A stretch of 37,878 nucleotides of DNA from an uncultured Lachnospiraceae bacterium (GTDB taxonomy: Bacteria; Bacillota; Clostridia; Lachnospirales; Lachnospiraceae). This document shows, piece after piece, positions 1 through 7,277 of this stretch. The stretch lies in contig CACWQH010000002.1 in the NCBI GenBank assembly GCA_902762955.1, forward strand, positions 1-37,878, read 5' to 3'. Position 1 is the first letter of the stretch. Every line of letters begins with the position of its first letter. The notes beneath the pieces were generated by a model that was not told where the DNA came from, searched no databases, and saw only the letters and a list, made by a program, of their open reading frames with translations. Made by a program: the position numbers and the translations under genes.

Positions 1-139
1 CTGTTCTGAAACTTTGTTAAAGGATTTTTAAAATCCTCCGAAAATCTTTTTTAAAAGAATCTTCGGGGTTAACATGTTATTAATTTTTCAAAGGTTCATC
101 TTGTTCAAGTCGACTGCTTATCTAAAGGATAAGTTTAAA
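1..139. other. Intergenic edge of the window, downstream of the tRNA-Ser pair
   Basis: No convincing coding sequence. The stretch has small AT-rich inverted repeats (for example GGATTTT/AAAATCC near 22-38) and lies 3' of the minus-strand tRNA-Ser(GGA). It could hold the tRNA 3' trailer, but I see no GC-rich stem followed by a T-run that would make a clear terminator. Confidence 0.4.
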
Positions 140-228
140 CGGAGAAGGAGGGATTTGAACCCTCGCGCCGCTATTAACGACCTACTCCCTTTCCAGGGGA
201 GCCCCTTCAGCCGCTTGGGTACTTCTCC
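140..228 (-). tRNA. tRNA-Ser (anticodon GGA)
   Basis: Serine tRNA read on the minus strand. The acceptor stem GGAGAAG (222-228) pairs with CTTCTCC (141-147), with a G discriminator at 140, as expected for tRNA-Ser. The T arm GAGGGTTCAAATCCCTC and the long variable arm of class II tRNAs are visible. The anticodon loop reads CTGGAAA inside a CTCCC/GGGAG stem, giving anticodon GGA (codons UCC/UCU). CCA is not encoded. It lies 36 nt downstream of a second tRNA-Ser and is probably co-transcribed with it. Confidence 0.95.
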
Positions 229-264
229 AAACAGCGCCTGAACAACACATCTTAAAGATGTAAG

Positions 265-350
265 CGGAGAGAGAGGGATTCGAACCCTCGCGCCCTTGCG
301 GACAAACGGTTTTCAAGACCGCCTCGTTATGACCACTTCGATATCTCTCC
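265..350 (-). tRNA. tRNA-Ser (anticodon UGA)
   Basis: Second minus-strand serine tRNA. Acceptor stem GGAGAGA (344-350) pairs with TCTCTCC (266-272), with G discriminator at 265. The anticodon loop CTTGAAA lies in a GCGGT/ACCGT-type stem and gives anticodon UGA (codons UCA/UCG). A long variable arm and the T arm with GGTTCGAATCC are present. CCA is not encoded. Together with the GGA isoacceptor it forms a two-tRNA serine cassette. Confidence 0.95.
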
Positions 351-383
351 ATAACATTTTTTCTATATATTTTTCGCAATTAA

Positions 384-408
384 AAGTCGCTGTTTCTTTC
401 AGCGACTT
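384..408 (-). terminator. Rho-independent terminator after ispD
   Basis: A perfect 9-bp stem (AAGTCGCTG 384-392 with CAGCGACTT 400-408) around a 7-nt loop. Read on the minus strand it is followed by a short T-run. It sits between the ispD stop and the tRNA pair, so it separates the ispD transcript from the tRNA transcript. Confidence 0.75.
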
Positions 409-437
409 GATTATCTTATCAAAATAACATTACATTG

Positions 438-1208
438 TCAACTGATTTTTTCATTTTTTTTGAAGAAATTTTCAACAAAATTTTTTGCTATATTTATATC
501 CTCCGGAGTGGTGATTTTAATGTTTTCATAAGCCCCATTTATAATCTTTGAACGAACACCATTATATTGTTCAACAAGCATTGTGTCATCGGTTATATTG
601 TGGTTTTCATCCTTAAGCATCTTATCATATGCTTCCTTAATCAGCTTAAATCTAAATCCCTGAGGTGTCTGTATCTGCCACAACGTCTTCCTGTCCGGTG
701 TTTCTATACCGAATCCATTTTCATCTACAACCTTTATCGTATCCTTAACCGGCACACCGACGGTACAAGCACCGCACTCTTTAACGGTATCTATTACATC
801 GTCAATCATCTTATCCGTCACAAACGGTCTGGCTCCATCGTGAATCAAAATCACATCATCATTTACACCATTCGCCAAATCAGTATCTATTTCCTTACCG
901 TCACCGCTACATTTATTATATTCAGCAAGCTTAACTATGCCATTATAAACTGAATTATATCTTTCCTTTCCACCGGCTATAACGTCCGTCACCTTGTCAA
1001 AGCCATATCTTTCTACAATTTCTTTTTGGCAAAATTCTATGTCCGTTTCTCTGGTAACGAGAATAATCCTGCTTATATGTTCATTATTCTGAAATGTATA
1101 TAATGAATAATATAATACTTCCCTGTCATTCAATTTTATATACTGCTTGGCAACGTCCAGGTTCATTCTGCTTCCGCTGCCGCCCGCAAGTACAATCGCA
1201 ACTGCCAT
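438..1208 (-). CDS. ispD: 2-C-methyl-D-erythritol 4-phosphate cytidylyltransferase (IspD)
   Basis: Cytosolic enzyme that transfers CMP from CTP to methylerythritol 4-phosphate, the third step of the non-mevalonate isoprenoid pathway. The 256-residue product has the nucleotide-binding signature LAGGSGSRM (7-15), the AGGKERYNSVYNGI block near 78-91, the HDGARPF motif (123-129), KDTIK (155-159) and a C-terminal ITTPEDI segment. It is somewhat longer than the usual ~230 residues because of an acidic insert around 99-117 just before the HDGARPF strand. Start ATG at 1208 is preceded by AGGAGA at good spacing. It begins only 12 nt after the stop of the upstream HEPN gene, with no obvious promoter between them, so it may be co-transcribed with that gene. 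Confidence 0.96.
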   Translation of the reverse strand: MAVAIVLAGGSGSRMNLDVAKQYIKLNDREVLYYSLYTFQNNEHISRIILVTRETDIEFCQKEIVERYGFDKVTDVIAGGKERYNSVYNGIVKLAEYNKCSGDGKEIDTDLANGVNDDVILIHDGARPFVTDKMIDDVIDTVKECGACTVGVPVKDTIKVVDENGFGIETPDRKTLWQIQTPQGFRFKLIKEAYDKMLKDENHNITDDTMLVEQYNGVRSKIINGAYENIKITTPEDINIAKNFVENFFKKNEKIS

Positions 1209-1220
1209 GTTGTTTCTCCT

Positions 1221-1889
1221 TCAAAAGCAATATAATCTATTGTTATGTGCGCAACAATTTCTAATAGAGGTTAAATATTTAAGTAATGATTCCAATTCGC
1301 TATCCATAATTTTAAATGTTTTTGAAATGTTTTGTCGATCATTTTGTTTCATATTAAAATAAAATTTACTTATCTGTCCAAATGTCAAGATATTATTTAA
1401 TACCCATAAAGGAATATATCCATAGTTATTAAGATAATGATTTATACTTGGATCTGATCCTCTAGAAGCAATTTGATGCTGTATATCAGAAAGTAATGCC
1501 ATGATATTTTTATGTGCATCTTTTTTATTTGAATCAAAATTCTTGTATAGAAGATAATTATCATGTCCATATTTTTGAGGAAACTCATACGCAATAAGGC
1601 ATTTTATATTTCGTTCAATCTTAAGAATATATCTCAAAAAAATCTCCCTGAGGCTTTGGTCAAAAATGAACAACGAATATATTTCATTTATAGTAGTACC
1701 TTTCTTATATTCATCCTTTGAAGCATCTTTTAAAAACAAATTTTTGTATCCATTTATAAGATTATAATATCCTTCATGTTGTAATCGAATTTTAGCAAAT
1801 TTTCTATCTTCTGATGTATTTATCTCTATTCCTCGTTTAATCAATAATTCAATTAATTCATTGTGATTTTTAAAGATTTTATCGGACAT
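1221..1889 (-). CDS. Abi_2 (AbiD/AbiF-like) HEPN-domain protein, C-terminally short
   Basis: A 222-residue member of the abortive-infection Abi_2 family (AbiD/AbiF type). Seen in the sequence: the N-terminal block around KIRLQHEGYYNLINGYKNLF, the central IERNIKCLIAYEFPQKYG block, and RNCCAHNNRLY near the end, which contains the R-x4-H signature of HEPN RNases. Known Abi_2 proteins are usually about 300 residues and continue well past this motif; here translation stops nine residues after the His. The product is therefore truncated or an unusually short form. The start is ATG 1889 because AGGAGG lies 7 nt upstream; a longer frame to 1967 would run through the upstream hairpin. It has a strong promoter of its own and a terminator-ended leader. 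RNA cleavage and phage defence are inferred from the family, not shown here. Confidence 0.8.
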   Translation of the reverse strand: MSDKIFKNHNELIELLIKRGIEINTSEDRKFAKIRLQHEGYYNLINGYKNLFLKDASKDEYKKGTTINEIYSLFIFDQSLREIFLRYILKIERNIKCLIAYEFPQKYGHDNYLLYKNFDSNKKDAHKNIMALLSDIQHQIASRGSDPSINHYLNNYGYIPLWVLNNILTFGQISKFYFNMKQNDRQNISKTFKIMDSELESLLKYLTSIRNCCAHNNRLYCF

Positions 1890-1906
1890 ATTAAATCCTC
1901 CTAAAT

Positions 1907-1984
1907 AAAAAGACCCCGGGCCCGAAGGACACCGGAGTTCACTCCATAATAATATATTCAAAACCAAAAATATTATTCTAATTT
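1907..1984 (-). ncRNA. Putative short structured RNA upstream of the HEPN gene (abiF-RNA-like arrangement)
   Basis: A predicted transcript of about 78 nt starts from the promoter at 1991-2019 and ends in a terminator-like hairpin just before the HEPN gene. Two hairpins are visible. The first is AT-rich (arms 1970-1977 and 1948-1955, 8 bp). The second is GC-rich (arms 1932-1938 and 1913-1919, 7 bp with one G-U pair), contains an inner CC-UUCG-GG cap, and is followed by CUUUUU (1912-1907). A competing small hairpin GGAG-UGAA-CUCC (1945-1934) would disrupt the terminator stem. A small RNA encoded directly upstream is the arrangement described for the abiF RNA motif and its HEPN partner. I cannot test a match to that motif here. 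It could instead be a simple attenuator leader. Confidence 0.55.
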
Positions 1985-1990
1985 TTTACC

Positions 1991-2019
1991 ATAGTAGCAA
2001 AAAAAACTCATAGTGTCAA
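1991..2019 (-). promoter_or_regulatory. Sigma-A-type promoter for the leader RNA and HEPN gene
   Basis: Minus-strand TTGACA (2019-2014), a 17-nt spacer, then TACTAT (1996-1991). The -35 is a perfect consensus match at ideal spacing. Transcription would start near 1984, about 95 nt upstream of the HEPN start codon, leaving room for the structured leader. Confidence 0.75.
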
Positions 2020-2150
2020 TAAATTTATTTTTATAAAATTCCATTTCCATTATTATAGAACAACGCATAATATATTTCAATATTAATTTACCTATTATAA
2101 ATAATTATATGTTATGAAAACTTTTATTCTTAATCTGCACTCTTTACTCA

Positions 2151-2363
2151 TCAAATCGTAAGATATTTCTTCGGTACCGGCAATTCATCATACATATCAT
2201 TAAATAATCTATTCAGAAATTCTTTATTATCTATATCTTCAACCAAAAACATTTCCCTTGCACCCTCGTACGGAAATTCAAGCGGTGCATCCGGCATAAG
2301 CTTTTTTGATGACTTTGTCTGCTTGAAGCCATTTACTCCTTCCTCCAATAAGAGAAAAATCAT
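2151..2363 (-). CDS. Small unknown protein, translationally coupled to the preceding gene
   Basis: A 70-residue ORF that I do not recognise. Its ATG (2363) overlaps the stop of the upstream ORF in an ATGA junction, which argues for translational coupling and for its being real. The product has no signal peptide or clear motif; the sequence around PDAPLEFPYEGAREMF is moderately complex and does not look like random frame noise. There is no clear terminator after it. It could be a short independent partner, or the remnant of a longer protein. Confidence 0.45.
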   Translation of the reverse strand: MIFLLLEEGVNGFKQTKSSKKLMPDAPLEFPYEGAREMFLVEDIDNKEFLNRLFNDMYDELPVPKKYLTI

Positions 2364-2722
2364 TTTCTATAAATTATCTCAATATCGCCATCAACAAAAC
2401 CGACTCCTACTCCACTATATTTCAATAGTATTGCCGAATTTGTCCCCTGTTCCAAATACCTGTTTAAGTTATTAACAGCTGATTCAAGAGCCTTTTCCCA
2501 ATCTCCCTCTTCTAACCACACATATAAATTTTCTCCGGAAGAAAAAGATTCATAGCAAGCCCAATCTTCTTCATCAAATCTTTCTGTTCCTGTTATCTGT
2601 ATGGCATATTTATCTTTTTCCGCTTCTTCATATAAGTTGAAATTAATCGCAACCGTTTTTTCCGGAAATTCATTTTCCAATACTTCATTAACCCATTTTT
2701 CAAATTCATCATAATTAAACAT
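2360..2722 (-). CDS. Small acidic unknown protein (immunity-protein-like character)
   Basis: A 120-residue, strongly acidic cytosolic protein with no signal peptide or membrane segment. I do not recognise the family. Size, acidity and Trp/Tyr content (e.g. FDEEDWACYESFSSGENLYVW) are typical of immunity proteins of contact-dependent or polymorphic toxin systems, but this is only a resemblance. The ATG at 2722 is chosen over one at 2743 because GGGAGAG lies directly upstream. It starts 33 nt after tsaD stops on the same strand and overlaps the next ORF by 4 nt, so the two form a coupled pair that may ride on the tsaD transcript. Confidence 0.6.
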   Translation of the reverse strand: MFNYDEFEKWVNEVLENEFPEKTVAINFNLYEEAEKDKYAIQITGTERFDEEDWACYESFSSGENLYVWLEEGDWEKALESAVNNLNRYLEQGTNSAILLKYSGVGVGFVDGDIEIIYRK

Positions 2723-2755
2723 AATACTCTCCCACATCCACATTTTGTGATAATG

Positions 2756-3769
2756 TCATATACTCTTCATCGGCAGATTAGGCTCCGCATTCAAATCCCA
2801 GCCATGTCTGATTCCGGCCATGTACTCGTGATATCCGGCAACGCCTATCATCGCTGCGTTGTCGGTACAGAATATCGGGGACGGATTATAAAATGCAAAT
2901 CCGTTTTCCTCACAGGCTTCTCTCATAGCTTCTCTTAAGGATGAATTGGAAGCTACTCCTCCTGCCAAAGCTACACTTTTACAGCCATACGCTTTTGCCG
3001 CATTTATTGAATTATCCACCAGTACATCTATAACCGCTTTTTGGAAAGAGGCTGCCACATCTGCATTGTTTACCTCTATGCCCTTCATCTGACAACCGTT
3101 CAGATAGTTAAGTACTGCCGACTTAAGGCCGCTAAATGAAAAGTCATACGAATCCTCCATATGTGCCCTCGGGAATTCTATCGCATGAGGATTACCTTTC
3201 TTGGAAAGCTTGTCTATCTTTGGTCCGCCCGGATAACCAAGACCGATTGCACGTGCAACCTTGTCAAAGGCTTCGCCTGCCGCATCATCTCTGGTTCTTC
3301 CGACGATTTCATATTTGTTGTAATCAAGCACGTGCACAAGATGGGAATGTCCGCCTGATGCTACCATACACATATAAGGTGGTTTCAGGTCGGGATTTTC
3401 AATATAGTTTGCTGCTATGTGTCCCTCTATATGATGCACTCCCACCAAAGGTTTTTTCTTGGCATAAGCAATTGCCTTTGCAGCACTTACTCCAACTAAA
3501 AGAGCCCCGACAAGACCGGGGCCATAGGTTACTGCTACTGCATCTATATCATCCCAGCTAACGTCTGCTTCCTTTATGGCAGCTCTTATTACCTGATTTA
3601 CTTTTTCAACATGTTTTCTGGAAGCAATTTCAGGAACCACTCCACCGTATAATTTGTGAAGCTCTATCTGTGAATATATTATATTTGATTTTACCTTTCT
3701 TCCATCCTCCACAACTGCTGCCGCAGTTTCATCGCAGGAGGATTCTATTGCAAGTATATTTATGCTCAT
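2756..3769 (-). CDS. tsaD: tRNA N6-adenosine threonylcarbamoyltransferase (TsaD)
   Basis: Catalytic subunit of the t6A37 complex; it transfers threonylcarbamoyl from the TC-AMP intermediate to A37 of ANN-decoding tRNAs. The 337-residue ASKHA-fold protein shows the N-terminal [13 protein letters not shown] phosphate-1 motif, the metal-binding HxxxH (His113/His117 in VHHIEGH), the ASGGHSHLV block and the C-terminal CTDNAAMIG with the metal-binding Asp. Length is typical. TsaB and TsaE partners lie upstream on the same strand (6046-7254), so most of the t6A machinery is local; TsaC is not in the window. The start ATG 3769 gives the conserved N-terminus. Confidence 0.97.
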   Translation of the reverse strand: MSINILAIESSCDETAAAVVEDGRKVKSNIIYSQIELHKLYGGVVPEIASRKHVEKVNQVIRAAIKEADVSWDDIDAVAVTYGPGLVGALLVGVSAAKAIAYAKKKPLVGVHHIEGHIAANYIENPDLKPPYMCMVASGGHSHLVHVLDYNKYEIVGRTRDDAAGEAFDKVARAIGLGYPGGPKIDKLSKKGNPHAIEFPRAHMEDSYDFSFSGLKSAVLNYLNGCQMKGIEVNNADVAASFQKAVIDVLVDNSINAAKAYGCKSVALAGGVASNSSLREAMREACEENGFAFYNPSPIFCTDNAAMIGVAGYHEYMAGIRHGWDLNAEPNLPMKSI

Positions 3770-3881
3770 TTTCCGTGCCTTTCAACCATTATTCTTTATA
3801 CGTTAATATCGGACAGTATATTCATATTACACACTTATCTTTCGCTTATTTGTATTACTCATATCTTGCGCTCATCCCTCT

Positions 3882-4469
3882 TTAATCCGTACTACTCATA
3901 TCCGGTGCGCCCCATGCGTATATCTTCCAATCATCATTTTCCTTAATCAAAACATAGACCACATACATATAGGACTTTGATTCTGAGGTATCAAGTGTAA
4001 GGGTCACCTCAAGTGCCGCCATCTCTCTGCCGTCCCGTTTATAATACTTCACCTGACTTGCCTCCGGCAGCTCATAGACCTTATAGTTAAAGCCTTCCTC
4101 TTTCATCTTGGTTATATTTTTCTTCAGGTTTACAAGATTATCATTTTCAGTATTAAACGCAAGTATCTCCTGTGAATATAGGTTCCTTACCTGCTGATTT
4201 AAAATCACCAGATCATCATCCGAAACTCCATCCCCATACATAAGCTTGAAAAATCTGCAATGCATTTTTACTACATCACGTGGAGTCTTTGGATAATTAC
4301 TTATGAAGTCATAGGTTTCAAGCTCATCTGTTTCTGTCTTGGTTGCTTCTTCCTTTCTTTTGGATGACCTGTTGCCCAGATGATTAAAATATATCAAAAC
4401 AACTGCCACAAGAAAGATAGCCACTACTACAAATTTTACTGTTTCAAGAGAACCTTTTTTCTTTTTCAT
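3882..4469 (-). CDS. Membrane-anchored conserved hypothetical protein
   Basis: A 195-residue protein of unknown function. A short basic N-terminus (MKKKKGS) is followed by one hydrophobic segment at about 11-30, then a polar, charged linker (about 33-55) and a globular part of about 140 residues ending with YVVYVLIKENDDWKIYAWGAPD. The topology suggests a single-pass protein with the globular part outside the membrane. The C-terminal strand-rich end resembles NTF2-like or lipoprotein-type folds, but I do not claim a family. It lies between rnz and tsaD on the same strand, with about 100 nt on each side, and AGGAGG-like sequence precedes its ATG. Confidence 0.75.
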   Translation of the reverse strand: MKKKKGSLETVKFVVVAIFLVAVVLIYFNHLGNRSSKRKEEATKTETDELETYDFISNYPKTPRDVVKMHCRFFKLMYGDGVSDDDLVILNQQVRNLYSQEILAFNTENDNLVNLKKNITKMKEEGFNYKVYELPEASQVKYYKRDGREMAALEVTLTLDTSESKSYMYVVYVLIKENDDWKIYAWGAPDMSSTD

Positions 4470-4564
4470 ACAAAGCCTCCTTATCCATCAGAAATTCAAA
4501 CCCTTAATCAACGCCCAAAAGCTTTTACGCAAATCACCTAAACCTCTTTTTATCATCAAATGTT

Positions 4565-5473
4565 TTAATCCTCAAACTTAAGTTCCTTCTCCATTCTGTC
4601 CTTTCCCATAACCGCTCTTGGGAAAATGTCTTTAACCATATCCTCAAATTCTGCAGGTCTGTTAGTAGCCGGACTATAATGCGTAAGCCACATTTCCTTT
4701 ACGTCTGCCATCTTGGCAAGATTAGCAGCCTCCCGCATAGTCATATGCTTGTGCTCCTTTGCATTGGCAAGCTTATCATCCTCACCATACATACCCTCAC
4801 ATATAAATAAATCTGCACCCTTGGCATATTCTGCAATAGAAGGTATCGGTCTTGTGTCTGTACAATAAGTACATTTAAGACCCTTTCTCGCCTCACCCAT
4901 AACCATATCACTCGTATATTCTTTTCCCTCGTAGGTTATGGCCTCTCCCTTCTGAAGCAGGCTCCAGTAATTAACAGGTAGTCCCAAGGCCTTTGCCTTT
5001 TCAACGTCAAACTTACCGGCTCTGTCAAGCAGTATACTGTAGCCATAGCAGGTCACTCTGTGATTTACCTTAAAGGCTTCTATCTTAAGACCACACATTT
5101 CTATGATTTCGCTTTCCTTTTCAAGCTCTATAAATTTTATATCAAACGGAAGCTCCGGTGCGATAATTCTGAGAGAATTAACCACCTTTTCAAGTCCCTT
5201 TGGCCCTATCATGGTAAGCGGCTTGGTTCTTTCGGCGTTACCCATAGTTAAAAGGAGTCCCGGAAGTCCGCTTATATGATCAGCGTGAAAATGTGTTATA
5301 CATATAACATCTATCGGTTTAAAGCTTAAGCCCTTTATCCTTATTGAATTTTGTGTTCCTTCGCCACAGTCTATAAGTATGCTGCTTCCGTTATATCTCA
5401 CCATAAGTGATGTAAGATATCTGTATGGAAGCGGCATCATACCACCTGTTCCAAGCAAGCATATATCCAGCAT
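4565..5473 (-). CDS. rnz: Ribonuclease Z (tRNA 3' endonuclease)
   Basis: Metallo-beta-lactamase-fold endoribonuclease that removes 3' trailers from pre-tRNAs lacking an encoded CCA, such as the two tRNA-Ser genes in this window. The 302-residue protein has the catalytic HxHxDH (61-66, HFHADHISGLPG), an N-terminal GTGG loop, the extended exosite segment in the middle and the C-terminal HMTMREAA and LTHYSPA metal-ligand blocks. Length is typical of bacterial RNase Z. It lies between rimI and the membrane protein in the tRNA-modification gene group. Confidence 0.94.
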   Translation of the reverse strand: MLDICLLGTGGMMPLPYRYLTSLMVRYNGSSILIDCGEGTQNSIRIKGLSFKPIDVICITHFHADHISGLPGLLLTMGNAERTKPLTMIGPKGLEKVVNSLRIIAPELPFDIKFIELEKESEIIEMCGLKIEAFKVNHRVTCYGYSILLDRAGKFDVEKAKALGLPVNYWSLLQKGEAITYEGKEYTSDMVMGEARKGLKCTYCTDTRPIPSIAEYAKGADLFICEGMYGEDDKLANAKEHKHMTMREAANLAKMADVKEMWLTHYSPATNRPAEFEDMVKDIFPRAVMGKDRMEKELKFED

Positions 5474-5522
5474 GTCTCACCTCATAATTAAACTATCAAA
5501 ATAATTTGCACTCATAAATCAT

Positions 5523-6059
5523 CTAATCAGCATCCGACAATTTACACTCATATATTATCGCGTCCTCAACCGGTGAATTATAATACTCTTTTCTGACCGA
5601 AATATTATCGTACCCAAGTGCCTCATAAAGTCTTCTTGCCTTTATGTTACTCTGTCTGACCTCAAGGATACTTCTCACACAGCTTGGACTTATATAATCA
5701 AAATACTCCTTCATAAGCGCCCTTCCGATGCCCTTTCGCTGCATCTCCTGTGACACCGCAATTCTTAAGAGCTCTGACTCATCTATAATTACATTTGCCA
5801 TAAGGTAACCGGCAAATATATAATCCTCTTCATCCACATAATTATCCTTATCGATAGCTATATGTGTATCATTGACCTTGTCGTAATCCGGTCCTCCCAT
5901 AATAACCTTTATCCGGATATCTCCGTCAAGCCAAAATGCCACAAATAAAACATTGTAATCCTGTTCTATAGAATCCGTTATGCTTTCGGAAGACCATGCA
6001 TCCGAAAATGTCCTGCTTTCTATATCAGCAATATTTTCAATCAAACTATCTACGTCCAT
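5523..6059 (-). CDS. rimI: Ribosomal-protein-alanine N-acetyltransferase (RimI-like GNAT)
   Basis: GNAT-fold acetyltransferase expected to acetylate the N-terminal alanine of ribosomal protein S18. The acetyl-CoA-binding motif A is clear (LRIAVSQEMQRKGIGRALM), followed by the motif B region EVRQSNIKARRLYEALGY and the usual C-terminal EDAIIYE strand. The chosen ATG at 6059 has GAGGAG just upstream; an in-frame GTG at 6077 would lengthen it by six residues. The 5' end overlaps the 3' end of tsaB by about 14 nt, so the two are coupled. tsaB-rimI adjacency is very common in Firmicutes. It has an insert with VIMGGPDYDKVNDTHIAID, making it longer than minimal RimI (~150). Confidence 0.88.
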   Translation of the reverse strand: MDVDSLIENIADIESRTFSDAWSSESITDSIEQDYNVLFVAFWLDGDIRIKVIMGGPDYDKVNDTHIAIDKDNYVDEEDYIFAGYLMANVIIDESELLRIAVSQEMQRKGIGRALMKEYFDYISPSCVRSILEVRQSNIKARRLYEALGYDNISVRKEYYNSPVEDAIIYECKLSDAD

Positions 6060-6753
6060 CTTTCTCCTCTCGTTCACGTTCTGCCTGAGACTTTCTAAGA
6101 TAAACCGGTTTTACATCATCGGCGTTTTCCACCTTTCCTTCTTTCATATAAATCATGCCAAGCGCTGCGACACTTCCTGCTCTCTGTCTGTTTAAATGTG
6201 CCGGCGCAAAGTAAGCTTTGTTTTTTATCTTTTCCTCTATACGCTCTTTAAAAACAGGAATTCCGTCTCCTACAAATATAACATCCCTATCCAGGTCATT
6301 TATGATATCAATCAAGTCATTGATATCCATGGCATCCTGTTCCTTAAGAGTAATCATTTCCTCATCCTTAAACTCATATAATGCCGTATAGACCTGACTT
6401 CTTCTCGCATCAAGTATCGGACATATAAGCTTGTCGCTGCCCCACAGATTATACGCAAGTGCATGGCAGGTAGGCACTGCAACTACAGGCTTGTCAAGTG
6501 CAAGTCCAAGTCCCTTAACCGTCGACATCCCTATCCTAAGTCCCGTAAATGAGCCCGGTCCGGCTGCAACAGCAATCCCGTCAACACTGTCCAAATCAAG
6601 CTCCGTCATGCTGACCACTGCATCAAACATAGGAAGAAGAGTCTGCGAATGTGTCTTTTTATAATTTACCGAGTACTCCGCAACAAGTATATCATCACAA
6701 GCGATAGCTACACTCGCCACCATACCCGAGCTGTCAAAACCCAAAATCTTCAT
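6046..6753 (-). CDS. tsaB: tRNA threonylcarbamoyladenosine biosynthesis protein TsaB
   Basis: Non-catalytic ASKHA-fold partner that dimerises with TsaD in the t6A complex. The 235-residue product shows the N-terminal LGFDSSG strand, the characteristic KTHSQTLLPMFDAV segment, and GPGSFTGLRIGMSTVKGLG, which is diagnostic of TsaB. The C-terminal PVYLRKSQAERE end is also typical. ATG at 6753. It overlaps rimI downstream and lies about 80 nt after tsaE. Confidence 0.95.
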   Translation of the reverse strand: MKILGFDSSGMVASVAIACDDILVAEYSVNYKKTHSQTLLPMFDAVVSMTELDLDSVDGIAVAAGPGSFTGLRIGMSTVKGLGLALDKPVVAVPTCHALAYNLWGSDKLICPILDARRSQVYTALYEFKDEEMITLKEQDAMDINDLIDIINDLDRDVIFVGDGIPVFKERIEEKIKNKAYFAPAHLNRQRAGSVAALGMIYMKEGKVENADDVKPVYLRKSQAEREREEKDGRR

Positions 6754-6834
6754 ATCAATTCAATTCCTTTATCAAAGTACAACAGGGTGCCTGACCCATC
6801 TGTCAAACCCACCTTATGTTGCATTATATTTATA

Positions 6835-7254
6835 TTATATATCCTCTATCGTAATATTTCTATAGTCGAAACCCTTTTCAACATCTTTTGTGATGGTCAC
6901 CTTTTTATAATGCGGCGGCAGAATGTCCTCTATAAGCTCGGCCCATTCTATAAAGCATACACCATCACCATCTATCTTATCATAGTATCCTATCTCGTCC
7001 ATTTCATCCGAATCACCTATCCTGTAAACATCAAAATGGTAAAACGGAAGTCTGCCCTCATGATACTCCTTAAGTATCGTAAATGTCGGGCTGCTTATAG
7101 GCTCTTCTATGCCAAGTCCCTTTCCAAAGCCCTGCGAAAGAACCGTCTTGCCGGTACCCAAATCACCATACAGGCAGTAAACCTCTCCCGGCTTGGAAGC
7201 CTCCGCCAACCTTACACCTATATCAAAAGTTTCCTCTCTTTTAAAACTATCCAT
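6835..7254 (-). CDS. tsaE: tRNA threonylcarbamoyladenosine biosynthesis ATPase TsaE
   Basis: P-loop ATPase that energises the TsaBD complex during t6A formation. Visible motifs: Walker A GDLGTGKT near residues 30-37, the switch-like SSPTFTIL, and the FYHFDVYRI and CFIEWAE blocks specific to TsaE. Length (139 residues) is typical. I chose ATG 7254 because it places the conserved ETFDIG element near the N-terminus as in other TsaE proteins; a TTG at 7266 is an in-frame alternative. Neither start has a strong ribosome binding site. Confidence 0.94.
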   Translation of the reverse strand: MDSFKREETFDIGVRLAEASKPGEVYCLYGDLGTGKTVLSQGFGKGLGIEEPISSPTFTILKEYHEGRLPFYHFDVYRIGDSDEMDEIGYYDKIDGDGVCFIEWAELIEDILPPHYKKVTITKDVEKGFDYRNITIEDI

Positions 7255-7277
7255 TTTATTATCCAATCTTATATAAA

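Noticed and set aside
182-379. 65-residue frame over the tRNA genes
   Set aside because: Lies on the two tRNA-Ser sequences; translated tRNA is a common false ORF.
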